Shown: in pieces, positions 53,976-64,000 of the stretch
Numbering within the stretch: the stretch's first letter is position 1
Layout: every line of letters starts with the position of its first letter
NCBI GenBank assembly: GCA_949752795.1
Contig: OX457058.1
Span: forward strand, 36,086,587 to 36,150,586
Length of the DNA: 64,000 nt
Source of the DNA: Hyperoodon ampullatus
Taxonomy: Eukaryota; Chordata; Mammalia; Artiodactyla; Ziphiidae
Direction of reading: 5' to 3'
Made by a program: the position numbers and the translations under genes
Notes under the pieces: model-generated
Told to the model about the DNA's origin: nothing
What the model saw: the letters and a program-made list of their open reading frames with translations, nothing else
Database searches by the model: none

Positions 53976-54821
53976 TCTGGAATTCATGCAGCTTGCTCTT
54001 TGTTATATTGATCTCTCATTATCTTTCATTTTACTTAAAATTTCCACTTGGTTCATAAGACTCTGTGGCTTCCTAGTTTTTCTTCTTTTCTCTGGTCTTT
54101 TCTTGTCCTGGCACTCACAGGCTTCCTCCTCCTCCCCGTGGATGCCACATTCCTCGTGGCTCATTCTGTTGGCTCATTTTTGTTCTCTTTTACAGAGGGC
54201 CTGTGTGTTCCTATAGCACCAGGTCAAGTTTTAGGTTGAGCTCTTTTTGCCCTGATTGTTCTCAAGAACCATAGTTCTGATTAGCTTACTGAATGAATGT
54301 GTCTGTCTGAGGCATATTAAACCTAGAAGATCTCAAAACTACCAATTTCTTTCTTTTTGTCATCTTCTGGGGCTAATCTGATTCTATCCCTTCCACCCAA
54401 TTACTAGTCAGTTTTTTTCTGACTAGCGTCTAGTGTCCTCTTGGGGGAAAGAACTGTGTTTGGGTGTTTTTTTGTTTTAATTTTTTTTTAACCCTGAAGG
54501 CCCCAGTACAGATGGATGCTAGGTAAATACGTACTTGTAGCTTTTGCTCGGAAACCTCTCCGCAGTTTCTGTAACGATAAAGCCTTGATGTGATCTAACT
54601 CTTGTCTCCCTTAACCCCTGTGTATCCTTTTGTCCGTTCTCCATTCCCATTGCTACCACTAGTTCAGGTCTCCCTTGGATGAATATTTCAGTCTGCTTTT
54701 CCTACCTTCCTCCTTAGTTATTCCTGCCAATTCAACACCTACCGCTCTGTGTGGAGCTGTGCCATAGTAATGGTCTTATTGTTCCCAGACACATTCCTCA
54801 GACCCACGGTCCTTGGGTCTT

Positions 54822-55095
54822 TTTTATTTTTGGCTGTGTTGGGTCTTTGTAGCTGCGCACGGGCTTTTTGTAGTTGTGGCAAGTGGGGACTATTCGTTGC
54901 GGTGTGCGGGCTTCTCACTGCGGTGGCTTCTCGTTGCGGAGCATGGGCTCTAGGCTTTAGAGCGCAGGCTCAGTAGTTGTGGCGCACTGGCTTAGTTGCT
55001 CCGTGGCATGTGGGATCTTCTCGGACCAGGGCTCGAACCCGTGTCCTCTGCATTGGCAGGCGGATTCTTAACCACGGTGGCACCAGGGAAGCCCT
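54822..55095 (-). mobile_element. CHR-type SINE (long form), reverse, 14-bp TSD
   Basis: ggctgtgttgggtctttgta through the reverse head caccagggaagccct. The duplication ggtccttgggtctt is exact at 54808-54821 and 55096-55109. Confidence 0.93.
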
Positions 55096-56065
55096 GGTCC
55101 TTGGGTCTTAATGGGTGGTTGTATCTCCCAAGCTAAATAGTGAGCTCTGGATGAGAGGGTATTTTCCTGTATCCCTTCTAATCCCCTACACACCTCTCCA
55201 CGGAATAAATAGTGAGGTGTTGCTGATTAAATACAGGAATTTAAAAATTTTTTAAAATACAGGAATTTAAAAATCCAAACTTCCTTTGGATTTTTGGACT
55301 TGAAGAGGCTGAATTTGTCTCTGCCGGTCAGGAGCTTACGCCAGCTCCACCATCCTGCTGCTTTTCCTGCTCATATTGCCCTGCCTGAGTTTGGGAGGCT
55401 CTCTTAATGCTAAAATTTCTGAATGTGTCAGATGAAGCTGAGAACAGTATTTCCCTGCCCTTGTAAGAGGCTCCCCCCACAGCTTCAGAGTTGGCACAGA
55501 GCAGTTCCCTAACCTGGTCTTTCCTCTCCTCCTCTCTTGTTTTTCAGGCTGCCTTGATGCAGAAGGAAGAGGAGAGCCAGGCTGGGATCCTGACTTGAGT
55601 ACTAGTGCCCTGTTAACCTGGTTGACTTGGGGAAAGATTTTCAGTTTTGCTAAGCATGTCTTTTTCTATGTAATGAGACTGAGATAAGCTCATAAATTTT
55701 TTGTGACGAACAAAAGAAACTGGAGGGTCTGGATGGTTGGTTATATAGGCCCTTTTCTTGCCCTCTCCAGTTGGACTTAGCTTCCTTTACCATCCCTCTT
55801 TTCCGGTTATTGAAGGATTGTCCTCCTCCCTATTCAAAGAGCAGTTTTGTGTCTTGGTGTCCATCTTCTCTCATACCCTCAGGACCTCTTGGTCAGTTGT
55901 CCCTGCCACATCTTTTATCTCTGTCTGTAAACATGGTCATCTCTCTCTCATGTTTAGACTTTTCCTAGTACAATAGCCCCTCCAGCAACTAGCCTCACTG
56001 GCTTTTCTTGGCTTCCCCATCAAGCTTTTGTACAGAGTAACCTGCGGTCCCTCCCCCCAGTCTTT

Positions 56066-56278
56066 TTTTTTTTTTTTTTTTGCGGTATGCGGGCCTCTCA
56101 CTGTTGTGGCCTCTCCCGTTGCGGAGCACAGGCTCTGGGTGCGCAGGCTCAGCGGCCATGGCTCACGGGCCCAGCCGCTCCGCGGCATATGGGATCCTCC
56201 CGGACCGGGGCACGAACCCGTATCCCCTGCATCGGCAGGCGGACTCTCAACCACTGCGCCACCAGGGAGCCCCCCCCC
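56066..56278 (-). mobile_element. CHR-type SINE ('gcggtac' form), reverse
   Basis: T-run, gcggtatgcgggcctctcac, reverse head ccaccagggagcccc. The duplication ccccccagtcttt occurs at 56053-56065 and 56279-56291. A long C-run at the right junction (about 56270-56284) may be an assembly weak spot. Confidence 0.88.
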
Positions 56279-56952
56279 CCCCCCAGTCTTTACTGTCTCA
56301 CTCTTTATTCACCTCAAATCCTTGAGATCTGACATCATAGGATCCTCTTCCCTCTCACACATTCTGTTCTGAAACTCTTTTTAAAAGCAAATTCATTTTT
56401 CCCTATCAAATCTTACAGATGTTTCTTGCGCCTTTCAGGATGTTTGCATTCCTGCCGAGATGTTCTTATAAGATCTTTGAAAAGTACAAATTTGATCACC
56501 TATTCTATGAGGCAGTGGTTCTCAAACATTTTCATCTCAAGATTCCTTTATACTCTTAAAATTTTGAGGACATCAGGAGCCTTCATGCATGTGAATCATA
56601 TATGTCAATATTTACGCATTAGAAATTTAAACTGAAAATAAATTTATCCATTAGTCATTTAAAAATAACAAATCTATTACATAGTAACAATTGTATTTTC
56701 CCAAACAAAAAAAAACTGAGAAAAGTAAGCATTTTTCTATATGTTTGTTAACCTTTTTAGTATCTGATTTAATAGAAGCTGGATTTTGTTGCCTGCCTCT
56801 GTAATCTCTTGCCATGTGTTGTTTTGGTAGATGTATATGAGGAAAATTTGGTCTCTCATAGACAGTTGGAAGAGGAGAAATATTTTAATAGCCTTTTCAG
56901 GTGATTTGGCTATTCCTCTTTGGCGCCAACAAGCGGTAACTTCTTAAAGGTT

Positions 56953-57292
56953 CCAGTTGTCCTTCAGTATCTATGGGGATTGGTTCCAGGACCCCCCCAT
57001 GGATACCAAAATCCGGGATGCTCTAGTTCCCTATGTAAAATCACATAGTATTTGTTTATAACCCACGCAATCCTTCCATATACCTCAGATCATCTCTAGA
57101 TTACTTATAGTACCTAATACTATGTAAGTAATTGTAAATACAACATAAATGCCAATTAAATAGTTGCCCAGTGCATGGCAAAATCAGCTTTTGCTTTTGG
57201 GAACTTTCTGGAATATTTTCCCCTAATATTTTTACCCTGTGGTTAGCTGAATCTGCAGATGAGGAACCCAAGGATAAGGTCCAACTGTAGTT
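56953..57292 (+). repeat. MER2-like Tigger element nested in hAT copy
   Basis: cagttgtccttcagtatcta, ggttccaggacccccccatg, tctctagattacttatagta and a mirrored end agctgaatctgcagatgagg / gtccaactgt follow the MER2 layout. Confidence 0.7.
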
Positions 57293-57780
57293 GCAACATG
57301 AAATCTGAAGCCGTATGGATGTACTCTTCGTGCTCTGTTATGTTAAAATGCATTGGTCTGTCTTGCACTTTGGATGTCATCTACCCATGTCTGATTTTGT
57401 AACATCATGTTTTAATCATTTGACAAATGTTGGTTCACTGAGTTGTGCAGTATTGCAAATACTGGTTAATAGCACCACCAGTCTCATCAGAAAAGTCTTT
57501 TAAAGTATGGAGGAAGGTGTCAAGTTCAAGTGGTGGCAAATACAGTTTTTCCAGAATTCTTATTTTTTTCTTCCAAGTTCAAATTTTATCATTAGCAACA
57601 GATACTGACAATGATTTATCTTTTGGAACTTCTGGCTTACTTTGTTTTCAAGAGAATGTTTGCCAAATACCCAAAATTGATAACCATAGTATGTCAGTTG
57701 TTTCTTCAAGTATTACAAAAAATATTTCATGGGGAAAAAAAAAGAGGCTAATTATTCTTGAAACTCAATCACAAATACTT

Positions 57781-58088
57781 AAAAAATTTTTAAAAAAAAA
57801 AATTCTTATTATTTGGCTGTGTTGGGTCTTCGTTGCTGCGCGCGGGCTTTCTCTAGATATGGCAAGCTGGGGCTACTCTTTGTCGCGGTGCGTAGGCTTC
57901 TCATTGCGGTGGCTTCTCGTTGTGGAGCACGGGCTCTAGGCTCGTGGGCTCTAGAGCGCAGGCTCAGTAGTTGTGGTGCATGGGCTTAGTTACTCCGCGG
58001 CATGTGGGATCTTCCTGGACCAGGGCTCGACCCATGTCCCCTGCATTGGCAGGCAGATTCTTAACCACTGCACCACCAGGGAAGTCCC
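57781..58088 (-). mobile_element. CHR-type SINE (long form), reverse
   Basis: A-rich/T-rich tail, ggctgtgttgggtcttcgtt, reverse head ccaccagggaagtccc ending at 58088. It sits inside the hAT-like element and is therefore younger. Confidence 0.9.
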
Positions 58089-58719
58089 CTGTCTCAGAGA
58101 ATATTAAAGGCATGTACTCAAGGGTTGAGATTTAATAAAATTTTTACTGTTTACCTAAGGACATGGTAAATCTGGCTTTTTCTGGGAATTCATACCATAA
58201 GGAATACGATAACTTTTGCTATAGTTTATTGGCATTGCCTTGATTTCTGCTAAGGTGCCAGATTTACCTACTCCTATTGCTTTTGTATCATCAGTGCAAA
58301 TGTCATCACAGTGAAAAAATAAACTGATATCTTAGGATTATGAAAATAGTTTTGACTTCATGGACCTCTGAAAGGGTGGGTACACAGACCCTGCTTTGAG
58401 AACTACTGCCACAGAATAAGGTCAAGTTCCTTAGTTAGTGTATAAAGTCTCTCATCGTCTGACTTCAGCTTAGTGGCCAAGTTTGAGCCCTTACTGGTCT
58501 ATTCCTTGAACTTTTAAAAAATTGGGTAGTAACATACATTCAGTAAAAGGCACTAGGGTTAGTGTATAGCTTGATCAATTTTTACATGTTTATATAGTTT
58601 TATGTATTTTTACTTATTTATGTTTATTATTTTTATATATCACAAATCAAGATGCAGAACATTTCCAACTCTCTGTAAGATTCCTTTGTGCCTTTTACAC
58701 TCTATATCCCTCCCCCTCT

Positions 58720-58720
<1 letters not shown>

Positions 58721-58760
<40 letters not shown>
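58721..58760 (+). repeat. (CA)20 microsatellite
   Basis: Exactly 20 uninterrupted CA units. It is probably polymorphic. A shorter CA run follows near 58871-58880. Confidence 0.98.
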
Positions 58761-58763
<3 letters not shown>

Positions 58764-59166
58764 AAATACTGTTCTGATTTCTGTTGTCAACAGTTGGCTT
58801 TGCCTGTTTTTGAACTTCTTATAACTGAAGTCATGTAGCATGTACTCTTGAGTTTGGCCTTCCCCCCCCCACACACACAATTTAGTGTCTGTGAGGTTTC
58901 TGTAAGTTACAGTGTAGTACAGAAGTTTTGTTTTTGCTGTATAGTACTACACTAGAGATGTGAATAATTATTCATCTTACACATTACAGATGTGAACAAT
59001 TTAGACGTACTTATGCTTATGGGTGTGCAGAAAAGAGTTAACATAGCAGGTCTCACTGCTGTCCTTTGGCTGGTGTCTGGGAACTTGCATTTTGAGTTCC
59101 CACCATTCCCAGAACTGGTAAGAATGATTTACTCTACATAAACTATATTAGGTTATAGTAAATCAT

Positions 59167-59173
<7 letters not shown>

Positions 59174-59203
<30 letters not shown>

Positions 59204-59393
59204 GGTATGTGGGCCTCTCACTGTTGTGGCCTCTCCTGTTGTGGAGCACAGGCTCCGGACGCGCAGGCTCAGCGGCCATGGCTCATGGGCCCAGCCGCTT
59301 CACGGCATGTGGGATCTTCCCGGACCAGGACATGATCCCGTGTCCCCTGCATCGGCAGCAGGACTCTCAACCACTGTGCCACCAGGGAAGCCC
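59174..59393 (-). mobile_element. CHR-type SINE ('gcggtac' form), reverse, 13-bp TSD
   Basis: A long T-run, then gcggtatgtgggcctctcac and reverse head ccaccagggaagccc. The duplication aatcattagcttt is exact at 59161-59173 and 59394-59406. Confidence 0.93.
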
Positions 59394-59484
59394 AATCATT
59401 AGCTTTAAGTATAGTAATATGGTTTAGGTATAGTAATATGGTTTGTGTTGAACATCTGCTTTCCTCTTGGAGTCTGGAATTTTG

Positions 59485-59810
59485 GTATATTACAGACAGA
59501 GGCTGCCTATGTGACCAGCCCTCAATAAAATCCCTGGGTGCCAAACTTCTTTAGTTGGCAACATTTCACAAGTGTTGTCACAGTTTGTTGCTGGGGGAAT
59601 TAAGCATGTCCTCTGTGACCCGTTTGGGAGGAAAACCCTTAGAAACTTGCACCTGGTTTCCCCCAGGGTTTGCCCCATGTGCTTCTTCCCTTTACTGGTC
59701 TTGCTCTGTATTTTCTGACTGAATATATGCTGAATACGCCTGAATGCTGACTCCTGTGAGTTGTCCTAGTAAATCATTGAACCTGGGGGTGGTCTTGGGG
59801 ACCACTAATG
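59485..59810 (+). repeat. Probable old retroelement fragment, unclassified
   Basis: The block ccctcaataaaatccctggg ... ctgactcctgtgagttgtcc ... tcattgaacctgggggtggt looks like the 3' part of an old LTR element by general resemblance. No TSD is visible. I do not assign a family. Confidence 0.4.
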
Positions 59811-60049
59811 CAACAAGCATTAATTTTTGTTTCTTTTCAGATTTTGAGTATAATAATGAAACTGTTGTGACTGTTCTTGAACGTGCCTTTTTATTTTCCT
59901 ATGTATTCATTTTTCTTGCATGTAGGAGAATGAGTGCAATTGCTGGGTCATAGGATAGTATCCCTTGAATTTAAAATTCTAGCAATAGTGTACTTCTAGT
60001 TGCCTAAAAGTATTCCTCTGTTTCATACCTTTTTGCCTTTGTACATGTT

Positions 60050-60305
60050 ACTCTTTTTGCCTAGAATGCCCTTCCCATCCCTAATATGCCTGTTTGGCAA
60101 AACCTTTTAACCTTTTTACCTACCTACTATCCTTTCTAATTTCTATGCATGTTTATTATTAGGCTTACGATATAGCATATAACTTACTTGTTTATGTGCT
60201 TGTGTTCCCATTAGACTAATTCCTTGGGAGCTGGGGCTGTCTTATTTATCCTCTGTCCCCAGAATAGCTCCTGGTGTATGGTGAGAATGTAATCAGTAAA
60301 TATAA
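60050..60305 (+). repeat. L2-like 3'-end fragment
   Basis: cctagaatgcccttcccatc, attagactaattccttggga, gctggggctgtcttatttat and cccagaatagctcctggtgt occur in L2 3'-end order. Confidence 0.65.
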
Positions 60306-62984
60306 TTTTAATCTTTGGGTCCCCAAGCACGAGGTCATATTGTTCATGGGTTCCTTGTTTTTTGTTCATGTGGAATTGTCTCTGCTCCAAACTTAAAATC
60401 CCAAATCCTGAAATGACTTTGAGTGGCCAAGAGCTTTGACAGTGAAAACAGATAGAATTGATGAGTGAATATTGGTTTTGTTCTTGTCTTAACAACTAAG
60501 AAAGAAGTCACTACAATTTATGGAGGTTGTGATGGAGGTGGTAAAAATACCTATGAAATGAATATAATATGGGTCTGCTTTTCCTGTGGTATCTGTATTG
60601 AGTGCCTGCAAATTTAGCAGATATTATGTTGGGTGCTACTTCCATAAAGGCCTTGAAAGATCTTACACTTTATCAAATGCAGAGCTAACTATGCATACAG
60701 CAGACAGTTTGACAGGTAAGTGTGACAAGAGCTACAGTTATAGTGACCATGTGTTTTACGTATTCTTGAGCAGTCTTGGTATTAAATATTCCCTTAATGT
60801 TCTCATAAACGTGTCCTGGAAATTGTAGTATTTCCTTTTCCAGACTGAGTTTATAGAGCGAAAAGAATATTGGGCATTAAATGCATTCTGTAGAAACTGA
60901 AGAATAATCAGAAAAGTAAAGGGAGAGCCAGGAGAAAGTGGTTCCTGAATTAAATGAATGGAGAGTAGCTGAGGATCAGATACCCAAAGATGTCAATCAA
61001 GTAAGATAGATTTGAAGTATCGGTTGGGTTTGGCAACTCAAGTCATTAATGTAGTTTCTTTTGGGGGGAGAAGGACATGCTGGCAGGATATTATGGGTTG
61101 AGAGGAAGGATGAACAGGAGGTTCAGAAGTAAATATGGCATATTTTCTAAAAGATTGGTGGTAGAGCAAAAGGAAGAAGGCAGTGGCTTAACAGCGTGTT
61201 TTAAGTCAAGGAAGATGTGTTTTTTTAAAGATGAGAGAGCCTTGAGCATACTTACAGACTAATGGGAAGGAACCAGTGGAGAAGAGAGAGGGAAGTGAGA
61301 TCATGAATGAAGAGGAGGTGGTATCTTGAGTCTTGTATCTGGTCTCTTTCCGCAGATAAGGACCTGCAGCCTTATCTCCTTTATTCCTGGTGAGCCTCCC
61401 TGCCCAGTCTTGTTCCTGCACTCCCTTTCCTTGAATTTACTGTGTTCTGTATCCACTCTGTGCTTGTTCTTTGTCTATTGTGTTCTTCTTCAGACTTGCT
61501 TATTGAAATTCTGCTTTTTCATTAATCCCTAGCTTAAAAGTCTGAATTGTTAAACCATTCTAGGTACCTTAAATATACTCATCTCTTCTGTAGTATTTTG
61601 TACTTACCTTGATCTCCACTTACCTAGCTGGTTTTCTTTCTTTCTCCCACTTACCTCGTTCTCCCTAGGGCATGGATTATGTTTTACATATTTCAGTAGT
61701 CTCAACATCTGACCTAGCAGGTTTTTAGTATTTATGAAATATTAGACTATGTGACACTGTCATTTTGTTGGTAGAAAAGCTAGGATATTGACAACTTCAT
61801 ATGGATCAACCTAATAAATTTTTATTCCTTACATTCTTGCACAGAAGACTTGAGGTGGAAGTTTAAGAATGGACAAGCAAGGACCAAGGAGAAAGTTAGA
61901 GAAGCATTTCTTAACAGCTGTAGAGTCATTGAAATTCAAACAGAAACTGGCTTTGAGTGACCAGGAGACTAAAGCAAACATGGAAACTTGTCTAGATTTA
62001 CATTTTCCCATAATGTAAGGAAAACATCAATTCCTTAGGGGAAACTGTAACATTTCCTTATCTTGGTCTGAATGACATTTTTCTGAGTGGGTAGTCATAC
62101 AAGTGCCGTTCACAATTGTGGTAAACAGTATCCTCAAAATCCTGAGTGTACATGCTAAAGAGGTTTTATTCAGCTTTATTATTACTTACTAAAAAATTAA
62201 GACCAAATTGCCAAAGTATGTCTCAGAACCACTTTTTTTGGGATATCTAAGTATATTACTTTCTTTTACTGTACAATAGGTAAAAAAACCAAAATGTTCA
62301 AGACCAGTGCTATTAACTAAAAATATCTGATTAATTAGAAAACTTTATTCTCAGAAAAATTTTTAGCATGAACAGTTTTTCAAAGGGAGTCAGTGGATTC
62401 CAATCCATGGAACCCCAGGCTTAAAACTCCATCAGGAGGAGTAGATAAACTGTGTCCCATTCAGACAGCCTTCCATAAATCTTTCAGCTGGCTTTTGAGG
62501 AATCAGGTAATAGTCTTGAAGTGGTCTGCAGTGTAGATATTTTGTTGTTGATTAAAGGCAAACTTAATGAAAACAAACCCAGAAGGTGGTAGAGTTGGCA
62601 TTCATTTATAACAAATATCCACAAACCAGGATTCTGACCTAAAGGAATGGTCATTTCACACCATGTTGATCCCGGGTTATATGGTATTTGAAGACAAGGC
62701 CAGGGTTTCCAAAATAGGGCAAATCTGGATTTGTTATGGCATACAAATAGGTATAACATTTTAGGATCTTATTCCTGAACTAGCAAACATAGCTGCATGG
62801 TGTGGGTTCAGATTTTAAAGAATTATGAGTGGTAGTTTCAAACCATAAAGGCAAAAAACACTCTAGTTATGTGCTGTAAGCTTCTCTGTGAACTTGATTA
62901 GGATAAGTTGAAAGCATACTTATGAGTAACAGTGTTGGAGTTGGGAGACATTTGTCCCTAATAAGTTATTGAGCGTATCCAAGC

Positions 62985-63125
62985 ACTTTAATTTCTCATT
63001 ACCACAAAGTCTGCAAAGTAGGTGGTACTCCATTTTCTACCTAAGGCAACCAAGGCTCAAAGAAGATAAACTTAAGTAGTAAACTTAATATTTGTACTCC
63101 AAAGCATATAGACCTTTCCAGTCTG
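62985..63125 (-). repeat. MIR fragment, reverse
   Basis: gtactccattttctacctaa followed by aaccaaggctcaaagaagat and cagtctgctctcttctcc is consistent with reversed MIR. Confidence 0.55.
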
Positions 63126-64000
63126 CTCTCTTCTCCCATACCTAACGCTCCGCCATGCTGGACCACTTTTGATAATGCTGCTCTGTTCTCTGTGTTCTTC
63201 AGACCTTCGTCTTACCCTCACTTCCCAGGCACATTCTCTTCCTCTGAGTCCCCTCGGCTCAGAGGACAGTGTATGTTTACAGCATATTGTAGCTTGTGTT
63301 GTGATTGTTCACGACATAATCAGGTCTTAGTTCCCTTTCTAGACTTCAAAAATTTTTTTTGACTGAGTCCCTGTCTAACCTGCCTATCCTTAGAATGCTG
63401 CTGTAGATAGCAGGCAATTGGTTAATGGTTATTAGGCAGGGAATGAATGAAGCATGTAGCCTTAAGATCCGCAGATTGATTATAAGTGCTTATTATCTTA
63501 GCCCTTGTGAAGTTGCCTTAGTGAAGTTGAAAATCATCTTAGAAATCTACAGTTGTGAAAAGGGCCTTGTGTCAGTGGATTTAACCATTCTCGGTGGGAC
63601 CTCTCTGGAGGGCTTGGGAAAACAACCTTGCACGCTCTTGCAAGAGCTTGAAAATGATACGGAACTCAAGTTTGTCCCTTTAAGGCCATCCTGCAGAGTT
63701 TATAAAATTAAATGTTTCTGGTCATTCTCATGCTTATACCTGGATTTTAATAGGTTAAACAAAATAACACCAGGCTTTTAAAATTTTGTTTTGAAGTTAT
63801 CACCTACAAGATCTTAGGTGCTAGTTTCCTTACTTGGTCTGTTTTTTTCCCCCCAAGGTAATTGGGAATGATATAACCGATGAGTCAGGCTCCCCTTAGA
63901 AGGTTCAGTCTGTCAGCCAGTATCTCATTGCTTATATGTCAGGCATTGGATGTGGTGAGTGAGGGAGACTGAAAAGTGAAGAATGGTACCTAGATTTCTG

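Larger units (their letters stand above)
56512..58412 (+). mobile_element. Composite hAT-like element containing Tigger-type and SINE insertions
   Basis: The outer ends are gcagtggttctcaaacattt (56512) and, in inverted form, ctttgagaactactgcc (about 58395-58412), a matching inverted-terminal pair of the mammalian hAT-Charlie type. Within lies a MER2-like (Tigger/TcMar) copy at about 56953-57292 (ccttcagtatctatggggat to ggataaggtccaactgtag). A reverse CHR SINE sits at 57781-58088. No intact transposase frame is seen. Confidence 0.65.
48374..64000 (+). other. CPEB1: CPEB1 intron 1 (continues past the window)
   Basis: No further CPEB1 exon is recognised. Four SINEs, all in reverse orientation, a composite hAT/Tigger element, MIR fragments and a (CA)20 run are listed separately. 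An acceptor-like site at 55547 (ttttcag) is followed by a short open run with no CPEB1 match. The stretches 49270-51200, 51320-53850, 53980-54810, 55110-56040, 58420-58710, 59410-59480, 60310-62980 and 63130-64000 show nothing I can name. Confidence 0.8.

Noticed and set aside
55547..55600. Acceptor-like ttttcag followed by AALMQKEEESQAGILT
   Set aside because: It does not match the expected CPEB1 second-exon sequence and stops after a few codons.
1..64000. CRISPR arrays, operons or phage genes
   Set aside because: Sequence is vertebrate nuclear DNA with spliced genes and SINEs; no evenly spaced direct repeats with spacers are present.

Overview
The window is mammalian nuclear DNA, almost certainly from a cetacean. 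The evidence is 17 tRNA-derived CHR-type SINEs. Their heads read GGGACTTCCCTGGTGG or the reverse, and seven carry the 'gcggtac..gggcctctcactgttgtgg' body typical of whale and dolphin genomes. There are also young L1 3' ends and one ~80-bp mariner-type MITE. There is no bacterial, viral or plasmid architecture.

Layout. 1-5040: intergenic DNA with one full-length SINE, MIR fragments and a weak exon-like patch (3140-4620). 5040-37415: the complete AP3B2 gene on the + strand (AP-3 adaptor beta-3B subunit, neuron-specific). It has 26 constitutive coding exons plus one 57-nt in-frame cassette exon, and all splice sites used are GT-AG. The reading frame closes at 1085 codons, or 1104 with the cassette, against 1082/1101 in human as I recall it. 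An RE1/NRSE-like 21-mer lies 56 bp after exon 1, as expected for a REST-silenced neuronal gene. 37416-48240: intergenic, mostly old L1 and MIR material plus two SINEs and the MITE. 47990-49260: a CpG island with a TATA-type element and the first coding exon of CPEB1 (only MAFPL before the splice donor). 48374-64000: CPEB1 intron 1, repeat-rich, with no further exon recognised.

The gene order AP3B2 then CPEB1, same strand, about 10.8 kb apart, matches the human 15q25.2 arrangement as I remember it. AP3B2 builds the neuronal AP-3 coat that sorts cargo to synaptic vesicles and lysosome-related organelles. CPEB1 controls cytoplasmic polyadenylation and local translation. They are neighbours and not an operon-like unit. 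I found no novel biological system. The most useful leads are the RE1-like element, the cassette exon, the palindromic MITE that resembles ruminant miR-2284/2285 precursors, and several well-dated insertions with exact target-site duplications.
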